Made by a program: the position numbers and the translations under genes. Below the pieces are notes generated by a model. That model saw only the letters and a program-made list of their open reading frames with translations. It searched no databases and was not told the DNA's origin. Of a stretch of 9,296 bases of DNA, positions 1 to 5,721 are shown one piece after another. The stretch is from Bacillota bacterium (GTDB lineage: Bacteria; Bacillota_A; Clostridia; Lutisporales; Lutisporaceae), in the NCBI GenBank assembly GCA_022706865.1, contig JAKJBT010000066.1, positions 1 to 9,296 of the forward strand. The letters run 5' to 3'. Within the stretch, counting starts at the first letter, position 1, and every line of letters starts with the position of its first letter.

Positions 1-1
1 C

Positions 2-937
2 TGCAGAGGTGAAATACCGGGTGTGGGCGGCAAGGGCAGCGGAAGCGGATTTATCAGGAGCTATGAGAAGCTGAATGAAATAAAGCTTAACATGGATACA
101 ATATATGAATCCAAGGAAGTGGATACAACTATAGAGCTTTTTGGCAAGAGCTTCGCTTATCCGGTTTTTGCAGCCCCTATTGGAGGTTTGCAGCAGCATT
201 ACAGGGAAGATTCAAATGACTATGAATACAGCCATGCAATTGTATCGGGCTGTAAGAACGCGGGTACGGCAGGCTTCACCGGCGACGGAGTAAAAGATGA
301 ATTCTACGAACTTCCTCTGAAGGCTATATCAGAAGCTGGTGGCTGGGGTATACCGACAATAAAGCCGTGGAAGAACGATGAAATTTTAAGAAAAATTAAA
401 ATGGCGGAAGCGGCAGGAGCTTTAGCAGCAGCTATGGATATCGATGCTGCAGGCCTCACCCTTCTGGCTGCTTTAGGCAAACCCGTAAGTTCGAAACCCG
501 TTGAAGAAATTAGAGAAATAGTTACTGGTTCGAGGATGCCCTTCATAATAAAGGGGATTATGACAGTTGCGGGAGCGGTCAAGGCTGTTGAAGCGGGGGC
601 GTATGGTATAGTGGTTTCCAACCATGGAGGCAGGGTACTGGATCATACTCCCGCACCGGTGGAGGTTTTGCCGGAAATATACAAGGCAGTAGGAGGAAAA
701 ATCAAAATATTTATTGACGGCGGAATAAGAACAGGAATTGATATTGTGAGGGTACTTGCTCTTGGCGCCGATGCAGTGCTTATCGGAAGGCCTTATGCAA
801 TTGCAGCCTACGGCGGTGGTGCAGAAGGGGTTGAGCTTTATACAAGGAAAATTGGTGCTGAGCTAAGAGATGCAATGATAATGACCGGATGCAGTACCCT
901 TAAAGACATAGATGAAAGAGTTATATACAAGCCGTAA
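2..937 (+). CDS. FMN-dependent alpha-hydroxy-acid oxidizing protein (5' partial)
   Basis: This is the C-terminal, larger part of an enzyme of the FMN-dependent alpha-hydroxy-acid oxidase/dehydrogenase family (LldD, glycolate oxidase type), which oxidises 2-hydroxy acids such as lactate to 2-keto acids. The TIM-barrel signatures are plain: a SNHGGR motif with the expected catalytic His at codon 623-625, followed by LD and a Pro-rich stretch, then IDGGIRTG and LGADAVLIGRP, which bind the FMN phosphate. A GTG at 23 could be read as a start, but the frame is open to position 2 and reads CRGEIPG upstream, with no Shine-Dalgarno site. The GTG is therefore most likely an internal Val and the gene begins outside the window. 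From memory, clostridial members carry a Cys-rich N-terminus ending near this point; that is recall, not seen here. The substrate cannot be told. The gene ends at TAA just before a terminator. Confidence 0.88.
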   Translation, partial: CRGEIPGVGGKGSGSGFIRSYEKLNEIKLNMDTIYESKEVDTTIELFGKSFAYPVFAAPIGGLQQHYREDSNDYEYSHAIVSGCKNAGTAGFTGDGVKDEFYELPLKAISEAGGWGIPTIKPWKNDEILRKIKMAEAAGALAAAMDIDAAGLTLLAALGKPVSSKPVEEIREIVTGSRMPFIIKGIMTVAGAVKAVEAGAYGIVVSNHGGRVLDHTPAPVEVLPEIYKAVGGKIKIFIDGGIRTGIDIVRVLALGADAVLIGRPYAIAAYGGGAEGVELYTRKIGAELRDAMIMTGCSTLKDIDERVIYKP

Positions 938-963
938 AAAAAGCGCCGTAAGGCGTTTTTTTT
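936..963 (+). terminator. Rho-independent terminator after the oxidase gene
   Basis: A CGCC (944-947) / GGCG (952-955) stem closes a GTAA tetraloop. It is extended by a G-T pair and by an A-run (936-942) pairing with the eight T residues at 956-963. The A-run/T-run symmetry could also let it work on the other strand. It starts inside the TAA stop codon, so the oxidase transcript should end here. Confidence 0.9.
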
Positions 964-1038
964 ATGCCTCCGGATGTATTTTATTCCAATGGGAATTTAA
1001 AGGGCTTCACAGGAAAAAATAAAACTGGCACCCTGAAG

Positions 1039-1055
1039 CATAATCGTTAATTATG
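1039..1055. repeat. Inverted repeat upstream of the UbiA-like gene
   Basis: CATAAT (1039-1044) and ATTATG (1050-1055) are perfect 6-bp arms around CGTTA. An outer pair, GAAGC (1035-1039) and GCTTC (1062-1066), could form a larger stem around them, sharing the C at 1039. The element lies about 40 bases before the start codon in a region (964-1082) where I find no convincing sigma-A promoter. It may be an operator or leader hairpin, or simply AT-rich coincidence. Confidence 0.3.
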
Positions 1056-1082
1056 TGCAAGGCTTCCGGAATAGAATTAAAT

Positions 1083-1088
1083 AGGAGG
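1083..1088 (+). promoter_or_regulatory. Ribosome binding site deciding the UbiA-like start
   Basis: A perfect AGGAGG lies 2 bases before an ATG at 1091 and 8 bases before the in-frame ATG at 1097. Normal spacing favours 1097, making the protein two residues shorter than the longest reading. Confidence 0.8.
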
Positions 1089-1096
1089 TTATGAAT

Positions 1097-1984
1097 ATGG
1101 AAGGAGTGAAAAGGCTGGAAGGCTGGGTCAAATTCAAGGGCTTTATCCATTTGCTCAGACCAAAACAATGGATAAAGAACCTGTTCCTGTTTGCGGCACT
1201 GCTGTTTTCAAGGAACATGGACAAACCGCAGTATGTAATGACTGTCTTATATGCCTTTCTGTGCTTCTGTATGATATCCTCCACAGTTTATATATTTAAT
1301 GATATTCATGATGTGGAAAAAGACAGGCAGCATCCTAGAAAGAGTATGCGGCCTATAGCTGCAGGGATAATAGACAGAAGGGAAGCGCAAATATTGATGA
1401 TAATCATGCTTCCTGTCTCAGCTATATTATCCTTTATGCTGGATTACAGGTTTGGTTTTATTGTCTTGACTTATTTAGTCAATAATGTGGTATATACGCT
1501 GCATGTCAAAAACCTTGTTATTCTTGATGTTATGTCCATTGCCCTGGGCTTCATACTGAGAGTTTCAGGAGGGGCGGTAGTTATAGGGGTGACGATCTCA
1601 CCCTGGCTGCTGCTGTGCACCTTTCTGCTGTCACTGTTTCTCGGCTTCAGCAAAAGGAGAAATGAGCTGCTGATACTTCAGACGGATGCTCATAGCCACA
1701 GGAGCATTCTGGAGCACTATTCCCTGGATTTTATTGATAATATGCTTTCGATTGTAACGGCATCCACATTGATATCCTATAGCCTATATACCTTTTATGC
1801 CAGCGAAGGCAAGCATTCAATGGTGACCATCCTGTTCGTTCTATATGGAATCTTCAGATACCAGTATATCGTATACAATAAAAAAATGGGTGAAAGCCCG
1901 GAGGAAATAATACTGACCGATATACCTCTGATTGTTGACATAATGCTGTGGGTATTAGTCAGTATAGTAATACTTTATGTGTAG
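1097..1984 (+). CDS. UbiA-family prenyltransferase, decaprenyl-phosphate phosphoribosyltransferase-like
   Basis: This is a 295-residue polytopic membrane protein of the UbiA superfamily. The N-terminal LLRPKQWIKN and the first acidic motif, NDIHDVEKDR at residues 68-77 (N68, D69, D72, D76) followed by HPRKSMRPIAAG, are typical of the branch containing mycobacterial 5-phosphoribosyl-1-pyrophosphate:decaprenyl-phosphate transferase (Rv3806c). That enzyme attaches phosphoribose from PRPP to a polyprenyl phosphate at the membrane. A second conserved block spans about residues 138-190 (K138, D144, GFILR, then SKRRNE). Eight or nine hydrophobic helices fit the fold. Aromatic-quinone UbiA enzymes have related acidic motifs, but the RPKQWIKN start and HP-K-RPIAAG block favour the DPPR-synthase-like group. 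The lipid acceptor and sugar product are not shown by sequence. Its last base touches the end of the convergent glycosyltransferase, a plausible partner in polyprenyl-phosphate-sugar metabolism. Confidence 0.85.
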   Translation: MEGVKRLEGWVKFKGFIHLLRPKQWIKNLFLFAALLFSRNMDKPQYVMTVLYAFLCFCMISSTVYIFNDIHDVEKDRQHPRKSMRPIAAGIIDRREAQILMIIMLPVSAILSFMLDYRFGFIVLTYLVNNVVYTLHVKNLVILDVMSIALGFILRVSGGAVVIGVTISPWLLLCTFLLSLFLGFSKRRNELLILQTDAHSHRSILEHYSLDFIDNMLSIVTASTLISYSLYTFYASEGKHSMVTILFVLYGIFRYQYIVYNKKMGESPEEIILTDIPLIVDIMLWVLVSIVILYV

Positions 1985-3334
1985 CTATGTCACATTCTTC
2001 CTATATGATGTAAATATGCCCGCCAGAAAGACTCCTATGAGGATGCAGAGAAAGGGCTCTGCAGTGATTCTGTACCTTGGAGCATAATAAAAAATCAGAA
2101 TGATAAGGTTCATATACAGGAAATTCCCTATTATCCATGCAGGCTCACAAAAAAGTATGAACAGGGATCTGGCAGATATAAGCCTGAGTATGAAAAGCAC
2201 CAGCAGCAAAAGCGCAGATTTCCATAGGAATTCAAAGGACATTTGAGGAAGCCTGTAAGGGCCCTCCATCTTAATCAGGCTGCCGTAAAGAGGAAGCCTA
2301 TAGGTTCTGGAAAGATACACTTCGGCCTCAGAGATATGATAATCTCCATGAAAAAGAAAAAGCTGCTGTTTAACCTTTAAGAGATTTATTTCCCTGTTAA
2401 TATTATTTCTTATGTAAACCAAACCCTCTTTATAACCCGTCTCATACAGCTTTAACATATCGGATTGCGCCTTCTTTATGTCAACCCATGTTCCGTTGGA
2501 ATGGGGATTATGAGCGATGTAAAAGTTGATGGGGCCATTGGTATCTATCAGTATCAGGCGGTCTGTAACGGCATAGTTTCTGAGGATCCAGGGGGAGAGC
2601 ACAGCAAGCATAATAAGAAGTGAAAGGACTCCATCAGCCGCGAGGACCCTAATGCCTCGCCAGATGCTGAACCTTTTGGCGGCAATAAATAACAGCGCAG
2701 AGGAAAATGTAACAGCGGGGAGCAGAAGAAGCACAGGGCGTGTAAGGTTGCCCAGCCCGAGGAAAATGGAGAACAAAATAAGGTGTTTAATCTGGGCAGA
2801 ACCATTGGGACGACTGAGCTTGAGAGACATTTCATCTTTAAAATACCTGAGGGAGAAGTATACTGCCGCCAGATAAATGGTGATGAATACCGTTTCAACA
2901 TATAAATGGTTGGTATAGGCCACCATTCTTGTATTAAGGGCCATCAGAATGCCTGCAGTAAGCCCCGCTTCATCATGGAGATCACTGTAATCCTTTAAAG
3001 CCTCTCTGGCAATTATAAAGCAGAGAAGGCAGGAAACGGCGGAAAAACCTGCCTGTATTGCCCTCATTACAATAAAATCCTGCGCAATGCCGAAAAACCT
3101 GTAGATAAAGCCGGAAAGGAAAATATAAAGGGGAGGCCAGTAGGCATATCTTGACCAATGCTCTCCGAAGCTGTGTCCGTAATATTCGCCCTTCATTACA
3201 TTTAAGGCATAGTTATACATACTCCAGGCGTCGATCTTGAATTCAAAAGGAGCATATATTATAAAGCGAAGCCTCAAATACAATGCAATTCCAAGAATCA
3301 GAGCAGTATATACAAGGGTTTTGGCACTGCGCAT
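1985..3334 (-). CDS. GT39/ArnT-like polytopic membrane glycosyltransferase
   Basis: This is a GT-C fold transferase of the PMT/ArnT (GT39-like) type, about 449 residues, expected to move a sugar from a polyprenyl-phosphate donor to an acceptor on the outer face of the membrane. One N-terminal helix is followed by an extracytoplasmic loop with an Asp in KIDAW (about residue 35), the position of the catalytic acid in the family. Then come RYAYWPPLYIFLSG, typical of this group, an NHLYVETVFITIYLAAVYFSLRY helix, and a C-terminal-half motif, NFYIAHNPHSNG, resembling the family's 'GNNP..G' loop. About ten hydrophobic segments follow one another. The start is the ATG at 3334, 10 bases from GGAGG (3349-3345). 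A TTG at 3337, 7 bases from the same site, would add one residue. Donor and acceptor are unknown. A 16-bp palindrome lies upstream, and the gene diverges from a GntR regulator. Confidence 0.82.
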   Translation of the reverse strand: MRSAKTLVYTALILGIALYLRLRFIIYAPFEFKIDAWSMYNYALNVMKGEYYGHSFGEHWSRYAYWPPLYIFLSGFIYRFFGIAQDFIVMRAIQAGFSAVSCLLCFIIAREALKDYSDLHDEAGLTAGILMALNTRMVAYTNHLYVETVFITIYLAAVYFSLRYFKDEMSLKLSRPNGSAQIKHLILFSIFLGLGNLTRPVLLLLPAVTFSSALLFIAAKRFSIWRGIRVLAADGVLSLLIMLAVLSPWILRNYAVTDRLILIDTNGPINFYIAHNPHSNGTWVDIKKAQSDMLKLYETGYKEGLVYIRNNINREINLLKVKQQLFLFHGDYHISEAEVYLSRTYRLPLYGSLIKMEGPYRLPQMSFEFLWKSALLLLVLFILRLISARSLFILFCEPAWIIGNFLYMNLIILIFYYAPRYRITAEPFLCILIGVFLAGIFTSYRKNVT

Positions 3335-3388
3335 CAACTGTCTTCCTCCCTATTTTTGAATAATACACTTTTTACAATATATTTACGC

Positions 3389-3404
3389 ATGTATGTACAT
3401 ACAT
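3389..3404. promoter_or_regulatory. Perfect 16-bp palindrome, probable operator of the glycosyltransferase gene
   Basis: ATGTATGTACATACAT reads the same on both strands. On the minus strand a TATAAT ends two bases inside it, so the predicted start of transcription (about 3396) falls at its centre, a usual place for a repressor site. Its GT-N8-AC core fits the general form of GntR-family operators, and the GntR gene is next door. Binding by that protein is inferred. Confidence 0.6.
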
Positions 3405-3408
3405 TATA
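3403..3408 (-). promoter_or_regulatory. Candidate -10 box for the glycosyltransferase gene
   Basis: On the minus strand this reads TATAAT, a perfect -10 hexamer, about 70 bases upstream of the start codon. No good -35 hexamer is visible 16-18 bases further upstream, so the promoter would be weak or need help, or the match is chance in AT-rich DNA. Confidence 0.45.
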
Positions 3409-3467
3409 CTAATTTAACCCAGCTTATATTATTCATTCGCAGCTTTCTACATCTTTCACCAATTTTA

Positions 3468-3496
3468 TTGACACGCAGGTCAAAAATGTCTATACT
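3468..3496 (+). promoter_or_regulatory. Strong sigma-A-type promoter for the GntR gene
   Basis: TTGACA (3468-3473), a 17-base spacer and TATACT (3491-3496) give a perfect -35, ideal spacing and a 5/6 -10 box. Transcription would begin near 3503, leaving a leader of about 140 bases before the GTG start at 3644. The -10 is directly followed by a TGTACATA word shared with the palindrome at 3389-3404. Confidence 0.75.
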
Positions 3497-3503
3497 GTAC
3501 ATA
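3496..3503. promoter_or_regulatory. TGTACATA word shared with the divergent palindrome
   Basis: TGTACATA here also occurs at 3394-3401 inside the 16-bp palindrome, and the match continues as TGTACATA-(T/C)-AT. The copy lies between the -10 box and the predicted transcript start of the GntR gene, where a bound repressor would block RNA polymerase. An autoregulatory half-site is a reasonable inference, not a demonstrated one. Confidence 0.4.
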
Positions 3504-3507
3504 TATG

Positions 3508-3531
3508 GCATACACAGTATTAACAGTATGC
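3508..3531. repeat. Inverted repeat GCATAC / GTATGC in the GntR leader
   Basis: GCATAC (3508-3513) and GTATGC (3526-3531) are perfect arms 12 bases apart, about 5-28 bases after the predicted transcript start. CAGTAT also occurs twice in tandem (3515-3520 and 3524-3529) and inverted as ATACTG at 3492-3497 across the -10 box. The GTATG half resembles the arm of the palindrome at 3389-3404. It may be an operator or an RNA hairpin. Confidence 0.4.
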
Positions 3532-3547
3532 ACACTATAAACAAAAT

Positions 3548-3569
3548 ACACGATTCCAGGACTTCGTGT
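3548..3569 (+). other. Hairpin in the GntR 5' leader
   Basis: ACACGA (3548-3553) pairs with TCGTGT (3564-3569) around a 10-base loop, and ACTATA (3534-3539) / TATAGT (3573-3578) could extend the structure. There is no following T-run, so it does not look like a terminator. Its role in the long leader is unknown. Confidence 0.3.
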
Positions 3570-3626
3570 GTATATAGTTTTCAATGACAGACGGGACAAA
3601 TCCTGTCTCACAGTCATTCTTCACAG

Positions 3627-3634
3627 AGGTGAGG
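3627..3634 (+). promoter_or_regulatory. Ribosome binding site deciding the GntR start
   Basis: AGGTGAGG lies 9 bases before the GTG at 3644. The longer in-frame ATG at 3584 has no such site and would add 20 residues unlike the family's N-terminus. Confidence 0.75.
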
Positions 3635-3643
3635 TGTATATAT

Positions 3644-4021
3644 GTGGATATAACAGTCAGTAATTCGACGAAGGAACCCATATATGAGCAAGTAGCAAAC
3701 CAGATAAAAAAGCAGATCATCAATCAGCAGCTGAAGCCCGGAGAAGCTCTGCCCTCCATCAGGAAGCTGGCGGCTGATTTGCATATAAGTGTAATTACTA
3801 CCAAGAGAGCCTATGATGAGCTTGAAAAGGAAGGCTTTATTGAGACTGTTATAGGAAAGGGATGCTTTGTTTCAAGGGAGAACAAGGAGTTTATAAGGGA
3901 AAAGAAGATAAGAATGGTTGAGGAAAAGCTGTCTGATGTAATAAAGGACAGCCGGGTACTGAACATAGGGCTCCAGGGATTGAAAATGATGCTGGAGGTT
4001 TTGTATAGAGAAGGAGTATAG
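3644..4021 (+). CDS. GntR-family transcriptional regulator, YtrA type
   Basis: This is a 125-residue DNA-binding regulator. The N-terminal three-quarters is a GntR winged helix-turn-helix: DITVSNSTKEPIYEQVANQIKK, then LKPGEALPSIRKLAADLHIS, TTKRAYDELEKEGFIE and the wing GKGCFVS, ending near residue 80. Only about 45 mostly helical residues follow. This is too short for the ligand domains of FadR or HutC members and right for the YtrA subfamily, where the tail serves dimerisation. The GTG at 3644 was chosen for its Shine-Dalgarno site and because the protein then begins where family members usually do. YtrA-type regulators are commonly the first gene of an ABC-transporter operon. Here the gene stands alone, with a strong promoter before it and a terminator one base after its stop codon. 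Likely targets are its own promoter and the divergent glycosyltransferase; this is inference. Confidence 0.9.
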   Translation: MDITVSNSTKEPIYEQVANQIKKQIINQQLKPGEALPSIRKLAADLHISVITTKRAYDELEKEGFIETVIGKGCFVSRENKEFIREKKIRMVEEKLSDVIKDSRVLNIGLQGLKMMLEVLYREGV

Positions 4022-4045
4022 GAAGCCGCAAGGCTTCTTTTTTTT
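4022..4045 (+). terminator. Rho-independent terminator after the GntR gene
   Basis: GAAGCC (4022-4027) and GGCTTC (4032-4037) form a perfect 6-bp stem with a GCAA tetraloop, followed by eight T residues. It begins immediately after the TAG stop and separates the regulator from the germination operon. Confidence 0.93.
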
Positions 4046-4051
4046 ATGAAA

Positions 4052-4080
4052 TTATAAATAAGCTTTAATTGGAAACAATA
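4052..4080 (+). promoter_or_regulatory. Candidate forespore (sigma-F/sigma-G type) promoter of the ger operon
   Basis: GGAAACAATA (4071-4080) matches every position of the sigma-F -10 pattern GGNRANAHTR as I recall it. TTATA (4052-4056) matches 4 of 5 positions of the -35 patterns of sigma-F (GYWTA) and sigma-G (GHATR). Read as sigma-G, the spacing is 17 bases to AACAATA, with 5 of 7 matches to CATWHTA. It lies just after the upstream terminator and about 48 bases before the gerA start. Ger operons are known to be expressed in the forespore, mainly under sigma-G. Confidence 0.45.
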
Positions 4081-4127
4081 TCTTTTATTACAGAAGATCA
4101 GCGCTATTCATTGAGGGAGAGTATTCC

Positions 4128-5720
4128 ATGAAGAAGTACAGAATTGCCCCAAAAGAAGTGAAGCCGGTGAGTACAATGAAATTCAGGACCAAGGCATCAG
4201 CAGGCGTAATGAATGCAGATTCTGCGGACTTCTTTGACCGTACCGCCGAGAGGCTTCGGAAAGACCTCTCGGGTAATGCGGATGTGATAATGAGAGAGCT
4301 TTTTATCGGCGGCAATGAGAACCTAGATGCATTGCTTGTATATCTTACGGGAAATATTGATAAAAAGCTGCTGAACGACAGCGTGATAAAGCCGCTGATG
4401 ACCTGCAGCGGCCTGGAAGGTATCGAACTGAGCGGTGAAAGGCTGAAGGAGAGTATTATAAAAAAATGCCTTCAGACAGGCAGTGTCAGATACAGTAAAG
4501 ATTATAACACCACCTTGCGGGACATGTTCTCAGGAGAAGGGATTCTCCTTGTAAAAGGAATAGAGGGATTCATTATATTTGCTGTTGACGGCGGGAAAAA
4601 AAGGCAGATATCGGAGCCTGAAACAGAAAAAAGGATACGGGGCACCAAGGAGGGTTTCATAGAGGATATCTGGGTAAATATCGGGATGATAAGAGAATTT
4701 ATCAAGGATCCTATGCTTAGGGTTGAAATGTTCAAAATAGGGCAGAGATCCCAGACTGATGTGGCAATTGCATATATAAACGGATTGGCGGATTCCAAAA
4801 TAGTGGATGAGGTGAAAAAGAGGATAAAGAAAATAAATATAGATGCCATACTTTCAAGCGGTTATATTGAACAGTATATTGAAGACAACCCATGGTCTGT
4901 TTTTCCCCAGCTTATGGGAACGGAAAAACCGGACAGGGCAGCGGCAAACCTCCTGGAGGGAAAGCTTCTTATAATAACCGACAGGTCACCCTTTGTATTC
5001 GCAGCTCCGGCAATATTTGTCGAGTTCTTCCAGGCAACCGAAGACTACTATGAGAAGTTTCAAGCGGGAACATTTTCACGTATTATCCGATTGATTGCCT
5101 TTCTGATTGCAGTTTTGGGCACATCAATATATATAGCTCTCACCAGCTTTCATCCGGAGCTTATACCTTCGGAACTGCTTATAAGCTTTGCCCGGTTGAG
5201 GAAAAAGGTTCCTTTTCCGCCTGTAATTGAAGCATTGATTATGGAGTTTACGGTTGAAGTGCTGAGGGAAGCCGGCATACGGCTTCCTACGTCCGTAGCA
5301 GGGACTCTTGGTATAGTCGGGGGGATAATTCTGGGAGACGCCGCCATAAGGTCCAATCTTGTGAGCCCTGCCATGATAGTAGTGATAGCAATCACTACGG
5401 TATGCAATTTCGTGCTGCCCAACTACAGCATGACATTATCCATACGGCTGCTGAAGGTTTTTCTTATAATACTGTCAGCAACCTTCGGAGCCTATGGAAT
5501 AGCTCTGGGGCTCCTCGTAATAGTGATACACCTTACTAAGCTGGAGAGCTTCAGTGTGCCATACCTTTCTCCATACGCACCCTCCAGGTTCAGAGACATG
5601 AAGGATGCCCTGCTTAGAATGCCTTTGTGGATGAATGTCAAAAGGCCCGTGTCAATCCCGCATACGGATGATACGAGGGCGGTAAACAACAGAGAGAAGA
5701 GTGGTACCGGTGAAAACTGA
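4128..5720 (+). CDS. gerA: Spore germination protein GerA (receptor A subunit)
   Basis: This is the A subunit of a GerA-type germinant receptor in the spore inner membrane, 530 residues. It has a large hydrophilic N-terminal domain (about 30-310) and then a membrane region (about 318-470). Family blocks include EPETEKRIRGTKEGFIEDIW near 164-182, VFPQLMGTEKPDRAAANLLEGK near 258-279 and EDYYEKF at 305-311. The hallmark PPVIEALIMEFTVEVLREAGIRLP (364-387) is followed by GTLGIVGGIILGDAAIRSNLVSP (392-414). The ATG at 4128 has GAGGGAG about 8 bases upstream. The polar tail after residue 475 and the basic N-terminal 25 residues make it somewhat longer than Bacillus subtilis GerAA, as I recall that protein. 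It is the first gene of a three-gene operon and overlaps or nearly touches gerB. The germinant cannot be read from the sequence. Confidence 0.95.
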   Translation: MKKYRIAPKEVKPVSTMKFRTKASAGVMNADSADFFDRTAERLRKDLSGNADVIMRELFIGGNENLDALLVYLTGNIDKKLLNDSVIKPLMTCSGLEGIELSGERLKESIIKKCLQTGSVRYSKDYNTTLRDMFSGEGILLVKGIEGFIIFAVDGGKKRQISEPETEKRIRGTKEGFIEDIWVNIGMIREFIKDPMLRVEMFKIGQRSQTDVAIAYINGLADSKIVDEVKKRIKKINIDAILSSGYIEQYIEDNPWSVFPQLMGTEKPDRAAANLLEGKLLIITDRSPFVFAAPAIFVEFFQATEDYYEKFQAGTFSRIIRLIAFLIAVLGTSIYIALTSFHPELIPSELLISFARLRKKVPFPPVIEALIMEFTVEVLREAGIRLPTSVAGTLGIVGGIILGDAAIRSNLVSPAMIVVIAITTVCNFVLPNYSMTLSIRLLKVFLIILSATFGAYGIALGLLVIVIHLTKLESFSVPYLSPYAPSRFRDMKDALLRMPLWMNVKRPVSIPHTDDTRAVNNREKSGTGEN

Positions 5721-5721
5721 A

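Noticed and set aside
1..6. CTGCAG (PstI site) at the exact left end, suggesting a cloning boundary
   Set aside because: The right end shows no matching site and there is no vector sequence, so this is probably coincidence.
989..1002. ATTCC-AATG-GGAAT inverted repeat downstream of the first terminator
   Set aside because: Arms are only 5 bp and do not extend, with no T-run and no promoter nearby; chance is likely.
1049..1077. TAGAAT (1072-1077) as a -10 box for the UbiA-like gene
   Set aside because: No -35 hexamer is present at suitable spacing, and transcription would start inside the ribosome binding site.
1051..1284. 77-codon minus-strand frame across the UbiA-like gene start
   Set aside because: It covers the ribosome site and conserved N-terminus of the real gene and has no family resemblance.
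3393..3587. 64-codon open frame on the plus strand in the intergenic region
   Set aside because: It overlaps the palindrome and the strong GntR promoter, has no ribosome site, and its product resembles no protein family I know.
3584..3643. Longer start (ATG 3584) for the GntR gene
   Set aside because: There is no Shine-Dalgarno site, and the extra 20 residues precede the normal family N-terminus. GTG 3644 has AGGTGAGG at good spacing.
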